Program-made: the position numbers and the translations under genes
The notes under the pieces: generated by a model
What the model saw: only the letters and a program-made list of their open reading frames with translations
What the model was told of the DNA's origin: nothing
Databases searched by the model: none
Part shown: piece after piece, positions 40,888 to 50,302 of the stretch
Numbering within the stretch: position 1 is the stretch's first letter
Layout: each line of letters starts with the position of its first letter
DNA from: Pseudomonas viridiflava
GTDB taxonomy: Bacteria > Pseudomonadota > Gammaproteobacteria > Pseudomonadales > Pseudomonadaceae
Reading direction: 5' to 3'
NCBI RefSeq assembly: GCF_003702045.1
Contig: NZ_RBTP01000003.1
Span: forward strand, 62,001-126,000
Length of the DNA stretch: 64,000 bases

Positions 40888-41379
40888 TTAATTGATTTTC
40901 AAACGTTTGCGCAATCCACGCATGCCGTAACTGACCCAGGGCCACAACAGGGCACTGACCAGCGCAGGCAGAACCAGCGCCAGGGTTGGTTGACGATTGC
41001 CGGTCAAGGCGCTGAGCCACAGCTGTGCCAATTGCGCCAGGCCGAACACCACCAGCAGCACCAGGCATTGCTGCCACATGGGGAACATCCGCAAACGCTG
41101 CTGCAACGACATCACCAGAAACGTGATGAGGGTCAGGATGAGCGCATTCTGGCCAAGCAACGTGCCATACAGCACATCTTCCATAAGACCCAGGATCCAC
41201 GCCGTGGCCATGCCGTATTTGTGAGGCAAGGCCAGTACCCAAAAGGTCAGCAGCAAGGCCAGCCACAGTGGACGGAAGATTTCCATGAACTGCGGCAACG
41301 GCGAAATACTTAACAACAGTCCGACGGCAAAGGTCAGCCAGACGACCCAGCCATTGCGTCCGGAAACATGACTAACCAT
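40888..41379 (-). CDS. mreD: rod shape-determining protein MreD
   Basis: A 163-residue integral membrane protein with five or so helices. It contains GLMEDVLYGTLLGQNALILTL (shown in part: GLMEDVLYGTLLGQNAL), the MreD hallmark. It is part of the elongasome. I use ATG 41377-41379 (MVSHVSGRNG); the longer ORF upstream is mreC read in another frame. It overlaps mreC by 8 bases. Confidence 0.93.
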   Translation of the reverse strand: MVSHVSGRNGWVVWLTFAVGLLLSISPLPQFMEIFRPLWLALLLTFWVLALPHKYGMATAWILGLMEDVLYGTLLGQNALILTLITFLVMSLQQRLRMFPMWQQCLVLLVVFGLAQLAQLWLSALTGNRQPTLALVLPALVSALLWPWVSYGMRGLRKRLKIN

Positions 41380-42520
41380 CGATACGCTCCCGAGTGCTGG
41401 TGGGTGTGGAAGCCGGGGGCTGTGAGGCGGCAGGACGCGAGGCAGGCCTCGCAGCCGGAGTTGCAGGCGCGGCAGCAGGTGGCGCGCTTTGTGTCGCCGG
41501 TTTGTGCACCGTGGTGCTGCCCGGAAAAATCGGACCAATCGGCTGCGGCCACATCGGGAATGCAGGTGTCGGTGGTGGCAGAGTCGGAATCGAAGCGGGC
41601 TCAAGCCCCTTGTCGAATGACTCCTGCGCCTGAGCGGCATCGGCGGCACGCTCTTCCGGTGTGCGGCTGTCGGAGAACACCAGCAACAGGTTACGACTGC
41701 GATTCAAGGCGGCCGTCGGCACGGCTCGCACGATAGCGAACGGCTGGCCGGAATCGTGAATCACTTCCTTGACCGTCGCCACCGGATAACCGGCCGGGAA
41801 GCGCTGCCCCAAGCCGGAACTGACCAACAGGTCGCCTTCCTTGATGTCGGCGGTGTCGGCAACATGACGCAATTCCAGACGCTCCGGGTTGCCCGTACCG
41901 CTGGCAATGGCGCGCAGGCCGTTACGGTTGACCTGAACAGGAATGCTGTGGGTTGTGTCAGTCAGCAGCAGCACGCGAGAGGTATAAGGCATCAACTCCA
42001 CCACCTGCCCCATCAGGCCACGCGCATCGAGCACGGGCTGACCCAGAACAACGCCGTCACGCTCGCCCTTGTTGATGATGATGCGATGGGTAAAGGGATT
42101 CGGGTCCATGCCGATCAGCTCGGCGACCTCGACCTTCTCGTTGACCAGTGCAGAGGAGTTCAACAACTCGCGCAGGCGCACGTTCTGCTCGGTCAGTGCC
42201 GCCAGCTTTTGCAGGCGACCTTGCAGGAGCAGGGCTTCGGTCTTGAGTTTTTCGTTTTCGGCGATCAGTTCGGTGCGGCTGCCGAACTGGCTGGCAACCC
42301 CCTGATAGAGACGCTGCGGCAGGTCGACGATCCAGTAGGACTGCATCAAGACCAGCGACATCTGACTGCGCACGGGCTTGAGGACCGTGAAGCGTGCGTC
42401 AACCACCATCAACGCTACAGACAACACAGCCAGCACCAGTAGACGTACGCCCAGCGACGGGCCTTTTGCGAAAAGCGGTTTAATAGGCCGCTCCTCCCGG
42501 GCATGCAATCGACGGATCAA
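41372..42520 (-). CDS. mreC: rod shape-determining protein MreC (start uncertain)
   Basis: MreC links MreB to the periplasmic elongation machinery. It has one N-terminal membrane helix (LGVRLLVLAVLSVALMVV), a coiled coil (about 80-115) and the beta-domain with GLMGQVVELMPYTSRVLLLTD. The C-terminal 60 residues are a Pro/Ala-rich tail. The start is hard to fix. The span here begins at TTG 42520; TTG 42508 is another option. An ATT at 42482-42484 sits 6 bases after a strong GGAGGAG and begins (I)KPLFAKGPSLGV, the expected N-terminus. I see no ATG or GTG at that point. Confidence 0.9.
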   Translation of the reverse strand: MIRRLHAREERPIKPLFAKGPSLGVRLLVLAVLSVALMVVDARFTVLKPVRSQMSLVLMQSYWIVDLPQRLYQGVASQFGSRTELIAENEKLKTEALLLQGRLQKLAALTEQNVRLRELLNSSALVNEKVEVAELIGMDPNPFTHRIIINKGERDGVVLGQPVLDARGLMGQVVELMPYTSRVLLLTDTTHSIPVQVNRNGLRAIASGTGNPERLELRHVADTADIKEGDLLVSSGLGQRFPAGYPVATVKEVIHDSGQPFAIVRAVPTAALNRSRNLLLVFSDSRTPEERAADAAQAQESFDKGLEPASIPTLPPPTPAFPMWPQPIGPIFPGSTTVHKPATQSAPPAAAPATPAARPASRPAASQPPASTPTSTRERIDG

Positions 42521-42608
42521 GCTTCAATTGGCTGTTATTCATGCGGTATGGAACCGGCCTGGACAGATGAAAGAAATAGGCACTGTGTTCGCAAGGCTCA
42601 CGCATACA

Positions 42609-42626
42609 GGTAGCACAAGTGCTACC
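42609..42626 (-). other. hairpin in the mreB-mreC gap
   Basis: Perfect 8-bp stem GGTAGCAC/GTGCTACC with a 2-base centre, in the 142-base gap between mreB and mreC. On the minus strand there is no T run after it. It may attenuate or protect the mreB message. Confidence 0.4.
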
Positions 42627-42662
42627 CGTATACAAAAGCCCCATGAACGACGCCCCGGCGAA

Positions 42663-43712
<1,050 letters not shown>

Positions 43713-43744
43713 CTAGGGAACGCGTGGGTAAAAAAGTGCGGCAA

Positions 43745-43773
43745 ACTCTAACAACGACAGGGATTTTGGGCAA
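43745..43773 (-). promoter_or_regulatory. candidate mreB promoter
   Basis: On the minus strand TTGCCC (43768-43773), a 17-base spacer and TAGAGT (43745-43750), about 45 bases upstream of the mreB ATG. Beside it GCCAAT/ATTGGC (43777-43782 and 43790-43795) forms a short inverted repeat in the mreB-gatC divergent region. Confidence 0.45.
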
Positions 43774-43906
43774 GGAGCCAATATGTTAAATTGGCGCTTT
43801 TATAAACACGACCCTCGACGTTAGCGGCTTGTGACCGCAAAAACACGAGAGTGTTCCGTATTCGACGACAAAGCAAATTCGCTAGCATTCCACTGGAGAT
43901 ACCCTC

Positions 43907-44194
43907 ATGGCGCTTGAACGCTGCGACGTGGAAAAGATCGCTCATCTGGCTCGACTGGGCCTTAATGACGCCGATATCCCACGTACCACCGAAGCCCTCA
44001 ACAGCATTCTGGGGCTGGTCGATCAGATGCAGGCGGTCGACACGACTGGCATCGAACCCCTCGCCCACCCGCTGGAAGCCACTCAGCGCCTGCGTGAAGA
44101 CGCCGTTACCGAACGAAATCGTCGCGACACTTACCAAGCCATCGCACCCGCCGTCCAGGATGGACTTTATCTGGTTCCGAAAGTCATCGAGTAA
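43907..44194 (+). CDS. gatC: Asp-tRNA(Asn)/Glu-tRNA(Gln) amidotransferase subunit C
   Basis: A 95-residue GatC with the family segments [31 protein letters not shown] and [13 protein letters not shown]. It stabilises the GatA-GatB complex. A CTGGAG Shine-Dalgarno precedes the ATG. First gene of gatC-gatA-gatB. Confidence 0.95.
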   Translation: MALERCDVEKIAHLARLGLNDADIPRTTEALNSILGLVDQMQAVDTTGIEPLAHPLEATQRLREDAVTERNRRDTYQAIAPAVQDGLYLVPKVIE

Positions 44195-44208
44195 GGGAAA
44201 GAGCCTGC

Positions 44209-45660
44209 ATGCATCAAATGACTCTGGCCGAGATCGCCCGCGGACTCGCCGAAAAGAAATTTTCTTCTGAAGAACTGACCCGTGTCCTGCTGTCGCGCAT
44301 CGCGCAGCTCGACCCTCAGCTCAACAGCTTCATCAGCCTGACCGAAGACCTGGCCATCACCCAGGCCCAGGCCACAGATGCGCGCCGCGCCGCCGGTGAG
44401 AATGGCGCCCTGCTCGGCGCCCCGCTGGCTCACAAGGACCTGTTCTGCACACAAGGCATCCGCACCAGCTGCGGCTCCCTGATGCTCGACAATTTCAAGG
44501 CACCGTACGACGCCACCGTGGTTTCCCGCCTGGCTTCGGCCGGCACGGTAACGCTGGGCAAGACCAACATGGACGAATTCGCGATGGGCTCGGCCAACGA
44601 GTCGAGCCACTACGGCGCCGTGAAGAACCCGTGGAACCTTGAGTGCGTGCCTGGCGGCTCGTCCGGTGGTTCGGCTGCGGCTGTCGCTGCACGCCTGCTT
44701 CCAGCCGCGACCGGCACCGACACCGGTGGCTCGATTCGCCAGCCCGCCGCGCTGACCAACCTGACCGGTCTCAAGCCGACCTACGGTCGCGTGTCGCGCT
44801 GGGGCATGATCGCCTACGCCTCCAGCCTCGATCAGGCAGGTCCGATGGCCCGCACCGCAGAAGACTGCGCCCTGCTGCTGCAAGGCATGGCCGGCTTCGA
44901 CCCGCAGGATTCCACCAGCATCGACGAGCCAGTCCCGAACTACTCGGCGAATCTCAATGCGTCCATCAAGGGCCTGCGCATCGGCCTGCCGAAAGAATAT
45001 TTCAGTGCAGGTCTCGACCCGCGCATTGCGCAATTGGTCCATGACAGCGTCAAGGAGCTGGAAAAGCTCGGCGCCATCGTCAAGGAAATCAGCCTGCCGA
45101 ACCTGCAGCACGGTATCCCGGCCTATTACGTCATCGCACCGGCAGAGGCATCGTCCAACCTGTCGCGCTTCGACGGTGTGCGTTTCGGCTATCGCTGCGA
45201 AAACCCGAAAGACCTGACCGACCTGTACAAGCGCTCGCGCGCCGAAGGCTTTGGCCCGGAAGTGCAGCGTCGCATTATGGTCGGTGCTTACGCCTTGTCG
45301 GCAGGCTATTACGATGCCTACTACCTGCAAGCACAGAAGATTCGTCGCCTGATCAAGAACGACTTCATGAGCGCATTTGCCGAAGTCGACGTAATCCTCG
45401 GCCCGACCACGCCGAACCCGGCCTGGAAAATCGGCGCCAAGACCAACGACCCGATTGCCGAGTACCTGGAAGACTTCTACACCATCACCGCCAACCTCGC
45501 GGGCCTGCCAGGCCTGTCGATGCCAGCGGGCTTCGTCGAAGGTCTGCCGGTGGGCGTGCAACTGCTCGCACCGTATTTCCAGGAAGGCCGTCTGCTCAAT
45601 GTCGCGCACCAGTATCAGCAGGTCACCGACTGGCACACTCGCGCACCTGAAGGCTTCTGA
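44209..45660 (+). CDS. gatA: Asp-tRNA(Asn)/Glu-tRNA(Gln) amidotransferase subunit A
   Basis: The 483-residue amidase subunit, which frees ammonia from glutamine. The Ser-cisSer-Lys triad is visible: Lys76 (AHKDLF), Ser151 (GGSSGGSA) and Ser175 (TGGSIRQPA). GatCAB amidates misacylated Asp-tRNA-Asn or Glu-tRNA-Gln. Its stop is 10 bases before gatB. Confidence 0.97.
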   Translation: MHQMTLAEIARGLAEKKFSSEELTRVLLSRIAQLDPQLNSFISLTEDLAITQAQATDARRAAGENGALLGAPLAHKDLFCTQGIRTSCGSLMLDNFKAPYDATVVSRLASAGTVTLGKTNMDEFAMGSANESSHYGAVKNPWNLECVPGGSSGGSAAAVAARLLPAATGTDTGGSIRQPAALTNLTGLKPTYGRVSRWGMIAYASSLDQAGPMARTAEDCALLLQGMAGFDPQDSTSIDEPVPNYSANLNASIKGLRIGLPKEYFSAGLDPRIAQLVHDSVKELEKLGAIVKEISLPNLQHGIPAYYVIAPAEASSNLSRFDGVRFGYRCENPKDLTDLYKRSRAEGFGPEVQRRIMVGAYALSAGYYDAYYLQAQKIRRLIKNDFMSAFAEVDVILGPTTPNPAWKIGAKTNDPIAEYLEDFYTITANLAGLPGLSMPAGFVEGLPVGVQLLAPYFQEGRLLNVAHQYQQVTDWHTRAPEGF

Positions 45661-45670
45661 GGAGAAACAC

Positions 45671-47116
45671 ATGCAATGGGAAGTCGTCATCGGGCTGGAG
45701 ATTCACACCCAGCTTTCGACCCAATCGAAGATTTTTTCCGGCAGCGCCACGACGTTCGGTTCCGAGCCTAATACCCAGGCCAGCCTTGTCGACCTGGGCA
45801 TGCCGGGCGTACTGCCGGTCCTGAACAAGGAAGCCGTGCGCATGGCCGTCAAGTTCGGCCTGGCGGTGGATGCTGAAATCGGTCAGCACAACGTATTCGC
45901 CCGCAAGAACTACTTCTACCCTGACCTGCCCAAGGGCTACCAGATCAGCCAGATGGAATTGCCGATCGTGGGCAAGGGCCACCTGGACATCACGCTGGAA
46001 GACGGCACCGTCAAGCGCATCGGTATCACCCGCGCGCACCTGGAAGAAGACGCAGGCAAAAGCCTGCACGAAGATTTCCAGGGCATGACCGGCATTGACC
46101 TGAACCGCGCAGGCACCCCGCTGCTGGAGATCGTTTCCGAGCCGGACATGCGCAGCGCCAAGGAGGCCGTGGCTTACGTCAAGGCGATTCACGCCATCGT
46201 GCGTTACCTGGGTATCTGCGACGGCAACATGGCCGAAGGTTCGCTGCGTTGCGACTGCAACGTGTCGATCCGCCCCAAGGGCCAGGTCGAGTTCGGTACG
46301 CGTTGCGAGATCAAGAACGTCAACTCGTTCCGCTTCATCGAGAAGGCAATCAACAGCGAGATTCAGCGCCAGATCGACCTGATCGAAGACGGTGGCAAGG
46401 TCATCCAGCAAACCCGCCTGTACGACCCGAACACCAACGAAACCCGCGCCATGCGCAGCAAGGAGGAAGCCAACGACTACCGTTACTTCCCCGATCCAGA
46501 TTTGTTGCCGGTGATCATCGAGGACTCGTTCCTGGAAGAAACCCGTGCCACCCTGCCGGAATTGCCGCCGCAGAAACGTGAACGCTTCCAGAGCCAGTTC
46601 GGCCTGTCGACTTACGACGCCAGCGTCCTGGCTTCCAGCCGTGAGCAGGCCGACTACTTCGAGCAGGTGGTCAGTATCAGTGGCGACGCCAAGCTGGCCG
46701 CCAACTGGGTCATGGTCGAGTTGGGCAGCCTGTTGAACAAGCAGGGGCTGGAAATCGAAGAGTCGCCGGTCAGCGCCGAGCAATTGGGCGGCATGCTCAA
46801 GCGCATCACCGACAACACCATCTCCGGCAAGATCGCCAAGATGGTCTTCGAGGCGATGGCCAATGGCGAAGGCAGTGCCGACGAAGTCATCGAAAAGCGC
46901 GGTCTGAAGCAGGTGACGGACAGCGGAGCCATTGAGTCGATGCTCGACGATATGCTCGCCGCCAACGCCGAACAGGTCGAACAGTACCGCGCCGCAGACG
47001 AAGCGAAACGCGGCAAGATGTTCGGCTTCTTCGTCGGTCAGGCCATGAAAGCGTCCAAAGGCAAAGCCAACCCGCAGCAGGTGAACGAACTGCTCAAGGC
47101 CAAGCTGGAAGGTTGA
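45671..47116 (+). CDS. gatB: Asp-tRNA(Asn)/Glu-tRNA(Gln) amidotransferase subunit B
   Basis: The 481-residue kinase/tRNA-binding subunit that activates the misacylated tRNA with ATP. It has [15 protein letters not shown], the signature [17 protein letters not shown] and [12 protein letters not shown], and the C-terminal YqeY-like tail domain. I use ATG 45671 with a GGAGA Shine-Dalgarno. Confidence 0.97.
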   Translation: MQWEVVIGLEIHTQLSTQSKIFSGSATTFGSEPNTQASLVDLGMPGVLPVLNKEAVRMAVKFGLAVDAEIGQHNVFARKNYFYPDLPKGYQISQMELPIVGKGHLDITLEDGTVKRIGITRAHLEEDAGKSLHEDFQGMTGIDLNRAGTPLLEIVSEPDMRSAKEAVAYVKAIHAIVRYLGICDGNMAEGSLRCDCNVSIRPKGQVEFGTRCEIKNVNSFRFIEKAINSEIQRQIDLIEDGGKVIQQTRLYDPNTNETRAMRSKEEANDYRYFPDPDLLPVIIEDSFLEETRATLPELPPQKRERFQSQFGLSTYDASVLASSREQADYFEQVVSISGDAKLAANWVMVELGSLLNKQGLEIEESPVSAEQLGGMLKRITDNTISGKIAKMVFEAMANGEGSADEVIEKRGLKQVTDSGAIESMLDDMLAANAEQVEQYRAADEAKRGKMFGFFVGQAMKASKGKANPQQVNELLKAKLEG

Positions 47117-47193
47117 GGTATTGATCGTGCCAACGCTCCGCGCTATAGCCAGGACGTTGGATACACATGAATGTGCTGGCTGTTCGTAGATCA

Positions 47194-47285
47194 CGTGGGA
47201 GCGAGCTTGCTCGCGAAGGCTTTGGTTCAAACGCCCGTCTTCTGGCGGGTGTACTTGCCCGTTCGCGAGCAAGCTCGCTCCCACG
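47194..47285. repeat. REPIN: two inverted REP copies between gatB and the RlpA-like gene
   Basis: CGTGGGAGCGAGCTTGCTCGC plus GAA (47194-47217) is repeated as its exact reverse complement at 47262-47285, a 24-bp perfect inverted repeat around a 44-base loop. The same arm sequence is seen at 10808-10849. Nothing coding is seen in 47117-47361. Confidence 0.85.
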
Positions 47286-47361
47286 GGGTTTGCGTTTTAT
47301 TCAGCATTTTCTTGAACAACGATCAGCGTACGACTTTCCACAGGCACTCAGGACCCGACCC

Positions 47362-47733
47362 ATGCGCCGACTTCTCTCAGCCTGCAGCCTGCTGACGTTG
47401 CTGGCTGGCTGCTCCAGCAACAGCCTCATCGACCCTCACGGTTACGATGAAACCGGGCGCGCCTCCTACTACGGGGCTCAGCATCACGGTAACCGCACTG
47501 CCAGTGGCGAACCCTTCAACCAGAACGCGTTGACCGCCGCTCACCGCCGCCTGCCATTCGGCACGCGCGTCAAGGTCACCAATCTCGACAACGACAACTC
47601 TGTCGTCGTGCGCATCAACGATCGCGGCCCTCACACCCGAGGCCGATTGATCGATGTCTCTCGCAAGGCAGCCGAACAACTGGGTATGCTGCGCAGCGGC
47701 ACCGCCCCCGTACGCATTCAGGCCCTCGACTAA
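47362..47733 (+). CDS. RlpA-like septal-ring/peptidoglycan lipoprotein, short form
   Basis: A 123-residue lipoprotein with a signal peptide ending in the lipobox LLAGC. The rest is a double-psi beta-barrel of RlpA type (ASYYGAQHHGNRTASGEPF, PFGTRVKVTNL, RINDRGPHTRGRLIDVS). It lacks the SPOR domain of full-length RlpA, a lytic transglycosylase. The Asp and His in NDRGPH match the RlpA catalytic region, so lytic activity is possible. ATG 47362; the ORF upstream runs through the REPIN and is not coding. Confidence 0.85.
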   Translation: MRRLLSACSLLTLLAGCSSNSLIDPHGYDETGRASYYGAQHHGNRTASGEPFNQNALTAAHRRLPFGTRVKVTNLDNDNSVVVRINDRGPHTRGRLIDVSRKAAEQLGMLRSGTAPVRIQALD

Positions 47734-47786
47734 GGACGCCCGCAATTCTCCAGCTATCGACACTGCCCGCCCCTGCCCTGATCCAG

Positions 47787-48818
47787 ATGGTCTTCGGCCT
47801 TCTTTTGCTGCTGATCGGCGCTGAGCTGTCGGTTCGATCTGCCGTCCACCTCGCGGCCCTGTTCAAGGTCAGGCCGCTCATCATGGGCCTGACCGTGGTC
47901 GCGATGGGCACCAGCGCGCCACAAATGGCGGTCAGCCTGCAGGCGGCGTTCTCGGACAGCACCGACATCGCCGTGGGAAGCGTCATTGGCGGCAACATCT
48001 TCAACGTGCTGGTGATTCTGGGGCTGTGCGCCCTGGTGATTCCTCTGCGTGTAGCGCGTCAGGTATTGCGGGTCGACATCCCGTTGATGATCGGCGCTTG
48101 CCTGCTGGTGATCGGGCTTTCGTTGACCGGTGGGTTCTCCCGATTCGATGGCGTGGTGCTGCTGGCCGGCCTGCTGATCTGCCTGTTCATCATCGTTCGT
48201 CAGGGCGGCCATGCGCCTCGCCACGGCCTTGCCGCCGCCACAGAAAAGCCACGCGCCCTGTTACGCATCACCTTGCTCGCCGGTGGCTTGCTGCTGCTGA
48301 CATCGGGCGGGCATCTGCTGGTCGATGCGTCAGTCGTGATCGCCATCAACCTGGGGCTGTCCGAGCGCATCATTGGCCTGACGGTGATTGCCGTTGGCAC
48401 CTCGCTGCCGGCCTTGATGACCTCGCTCATTGCAGCCCTGCGCGGAGAGCGTGACATCGCGGTGGGCAATGTGATCGGCAGCAACCTGTTCAATCTGCTG
48501 GGCGTACTGGGGCTGACAGCGCTGGTCGCACCGGTGCCGCTGACCATCTCGCCCAACGCGCTGGTCTTCGACCTGCCCATCATGCTCGGCGTCGCGGTGC
48601 TTTGCGTACCGCTGTTCTATTCAGGCTACCGGATAGACCGCATCGAAGGTCTGTTCCTGCTGTCGCTGTACCTGACCTACGGTTTGCATATCGTCTCGAT
48701 CAGCACCGGCATGCTGCTGGCGGAACGACTTGAAGGCATGATGCTCAGGTTCATTGTGCCGCTGCTTGGCGCTATCGTAGCGTTTGGCACCGTTCGCGCA
48801 TGGCGACGGCAACACTGA
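47787..48818 (+). CDS. calcium/sodium antiporter family protein (CaCA, YrbG-like)
   Basis: A 343-residue membrane protein with about ten helices. It has the two inverted alpha-repeats of the cation/Ca2+ exchanger family: MGTSAPQMAVSLQAAF with VIGGNIFNVL, and VGTSLPALMTSLIAAL with VIGSNLFNLL. The first repeat has PQ where most members have PE, so a glutamate that commonly binds Ca2+ is Gln here. It exchanges cations at the inner membrane; the ion is uncertain. The frame stays open upstream of ATG 47787 (reading ALIQ), so a non-ATG start cannot be excluded. Confidence 0.85.
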   Translation: MVFGLLLLLIGAELSVRSAVHLAALFKVRPLIMGLTVVAMGTSAPQMAVSLQAAFSDSTDIAVGSVIGGNIFNVLVILGLCALVIPLRVARQVLRVDIPLMIGACLLVIGLSLTGGFSRFDGVVLLAGLLICLFIIVRQGGHAPRHGLAAATEKPRALLRITLLAGGLLLLTSGGHLLVDASVVIAINLGLSERIIGLTVIAVGTSLPALMTSLIAALRGERDIAVGNVIGSNLFNLLGVLGLTALVAPVPLTISPNALVFDLPIMLGVAVLCVPLFYSGYRIDRIEGLFLLSLYLTYGLHIVSISTGMLLAERLEGMMLRFIVPLLGAIVAFGTVRAWRRQH

Positions 48819-48857
48819 CCCTCTCACACCCGACCATACCGCCGCAGGGAAAATGCC

Positions 48858-49259
48858 ATGACAGACAAAACGATCAGCGATGGCGAACAGATCCGCCGTC
48901 AGGTGATGGGCGACGCCTATGTCGACCGCGCACTGGGTAACGCCACCGATTTCAGCCAACCGCTCCAGGACTTCGTCAACGAGCATGCATGGGGCAGCGT
49001 CTGGAGCCGAGAAGGCTTGCCGCTGAAAACCCGCAGCCTCATCACCCTGGCGACCCTCACCGCCCTCAAATGCTCGCAAGAACTCAAGGGGCATGTGCGC
49101 GGTGCGTTGAATAACGGCTGCACGGTTGAAGAGATTCGCGAAGCGCTGCTGCATTGCGCCGTGTACGCCGGCGTGCCAGCGGCGATAGAGGCCTTTCGCG
49201 CCGCACAGGAAGTGATCGACAGTTACGTAAAGCCGGACGAATCGGCCCAACAGCCTTAG
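48858..49259 (+). CDS. carboxymuconolactone decarboxylase family protein
   Basis: A 133-residue CMD-fold protein with RSLITLATLTALKCSQELKGHVRGALNNG and HCAVYAGVPAAIEAF (first shown in parts: RSLITLATLTALKC; ELKGHVRGALNNG). It resembles PcaC, the protocatechuate-pathway decarboxylase. No other pca gene is nearby and it is preceded by an exchanger gene, so PcaC function is not supported by context. Its end overlaps the convergent AEC transporter gene by 4 bases. Confidence 0.82.
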   Translation: MTDKTISDGEQIRRQVMGDAYVDRALGNATDFSQPLQDFVNEHAWGSVWSREGLPLKTRSLITLATLTALKCSQELKGHVRGALNNGCTVEEIREALLHCAVYAGVPAAIEAFRAAQEVIDSYVKPDESAQQP

Positions 49260-50197
49260 ATCCAGCCGCCCCACTGCAGGATAAATATCCCGATATTGGT
49301 CGTCACAGCGGCGGCCAGCGTGGTCAGCACGATGATCGCCGCTGCCAGCTCGTAGTTGCCATTGGCGGTGCGCGCCATGATGTAACTGGCCGCCGCAGTC
49401 GGGCTGCCGAAATACAGAAACAGAATGCCCAGCTCAGCGCCGCGAAAGCCCACCAGCCAGGCCGCAAAGGTACACAGCACCGGAAGCCAGACCATCTTCA
49501 TCACGCTGGCACTGACCGCAAGCTTGCCGCTTTTACGCAGCGAGGCCAGCGACAGGGTGCCGCCGATGCAGATCAGTGCCAGCGGCAGAGTCATTTGCGC
49601 CAGATAGCTGCCGGACGTCTCCAGCCACTTCGGCAAACCGATGCTGAAATAGGCGAACGGTGAGGCGACGAGAACGCTGATGATCAGCGGGTTGGCCAGG
49701 ACGCTCTTGAACACGCTCCACGGGTCGGACTTGATCACCGGGCTGTAGACCGCCAACACCACGGTCGACAGCGTGTTGTAGAAGACGATGACCAGCGCGG
49801 CGAGAATCGCCCCCAGTGAAATGCCGTATGAGCCATACATACTGGCAGCCAGCGCCAGACCGATCACCCCGTTATTGCCGCGAAACGCGCCCTGAACGTA
49901 GACCCCCCGGTCTTCACGCGGGCAGCGCCAGATCGCCCAACACCAGGTGAATGCAAAACTCACCAGCGTAGCAATGCCGAAAAAGATCAGCAGTTTGGGT
50001 TGCAGGGCCGCGCGCAAATCGGCATGGATGATGCCCAGAAACAGCAGCGCAGGCATCGTAACGTTGAACACCAGCCCCGACGCCGCCACGATGAAGCCGT
50101 CATTGATCGCGCCGATGCGCTTGAGGAACACGCCAAGAAACAGCATGGCGAACACCGGGGCGGTGATGTTCAGGGTTTCAAGAAAGATAGCCAGCAT
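49256..50197 (-). CDS. AEC family transporter (auxin efflux carrier type)
   Basis: A 313-residue membrane protein with about ten helices. The central FRGNNGVIGLALA and the C-terminal FRGAELGILFLYFGSPTAAASYIMA (shown in part: GILFLYFGSPTAAASYIM) match AEC/MdcF-type carriers, which move malonate, malate or other organic acids. The substrate is unknown. I use ATG 50195-50197 (MLAIFLETLNITAP). It faces the CMD gene and is downstream of phoD. Confidence 0.85.
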   Translation of the reverse strand: MLAIFLETLNITAPVFAMLFLGVFLKRIGAINDGFIVAASGLVFNVTMPALLFLGIIHADLRAALQPKLLIFFGIATLVSFAFTWCWAIWRCPREDRGVYVQGAFRGNNGVIGLALAASMYGSYGISLGAILAALVIVFYNTLSTVVLAVYSPVIKSDPWSVFKSVLANPLIISVLVASPFAYFSIGLPKWLETSGSYLAQMTLPLALICIGGTLSLASLRKSGKLAVSASVMKMVWLPVLCTFAAWLVGFRGAELGILFLYFGSPTAAASYIMARTANGNYELAAAIIVLTTLAAAVTTNIGIFILQWGGWI

Positions 50198-50302
50198 GCA
50201 ACGCACCCGGTCCCGTCGATAGGTGGCTAATGATAAGCCACCCATACCGGGTGTGTTGCAAGGATTTTCTGAAAACGGCAGACCACCTGCCCCTTAAACG
50301 CG

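Noticed and set aside
44167..45690. 507-codon ORF antisense to gatA
   Set aside because: It mirrors the gatA frame, is rich in Arg/Gly/Ala/His, and has no recognisable motif; gatA has its full catalytic triad.
45623..47284. 553-codon ORF antisense to gatB running into the REPIN
   Set aside because: Same reason as for gatA; in addition its start lies inside a REP repeat.
47167..47361. 65-codon N-terminal extension of the RlpA-like gene
   Set aside because: It reads through both REP arms; the lipoprotein signal starts cleanly at ATG 47362.
48858..49259. Naming the CMD-fold gene pcaC
   Set aside because: The family is broad (includes AhpD-like and other decarboxylases) and no protocatechuate genes are nearby.
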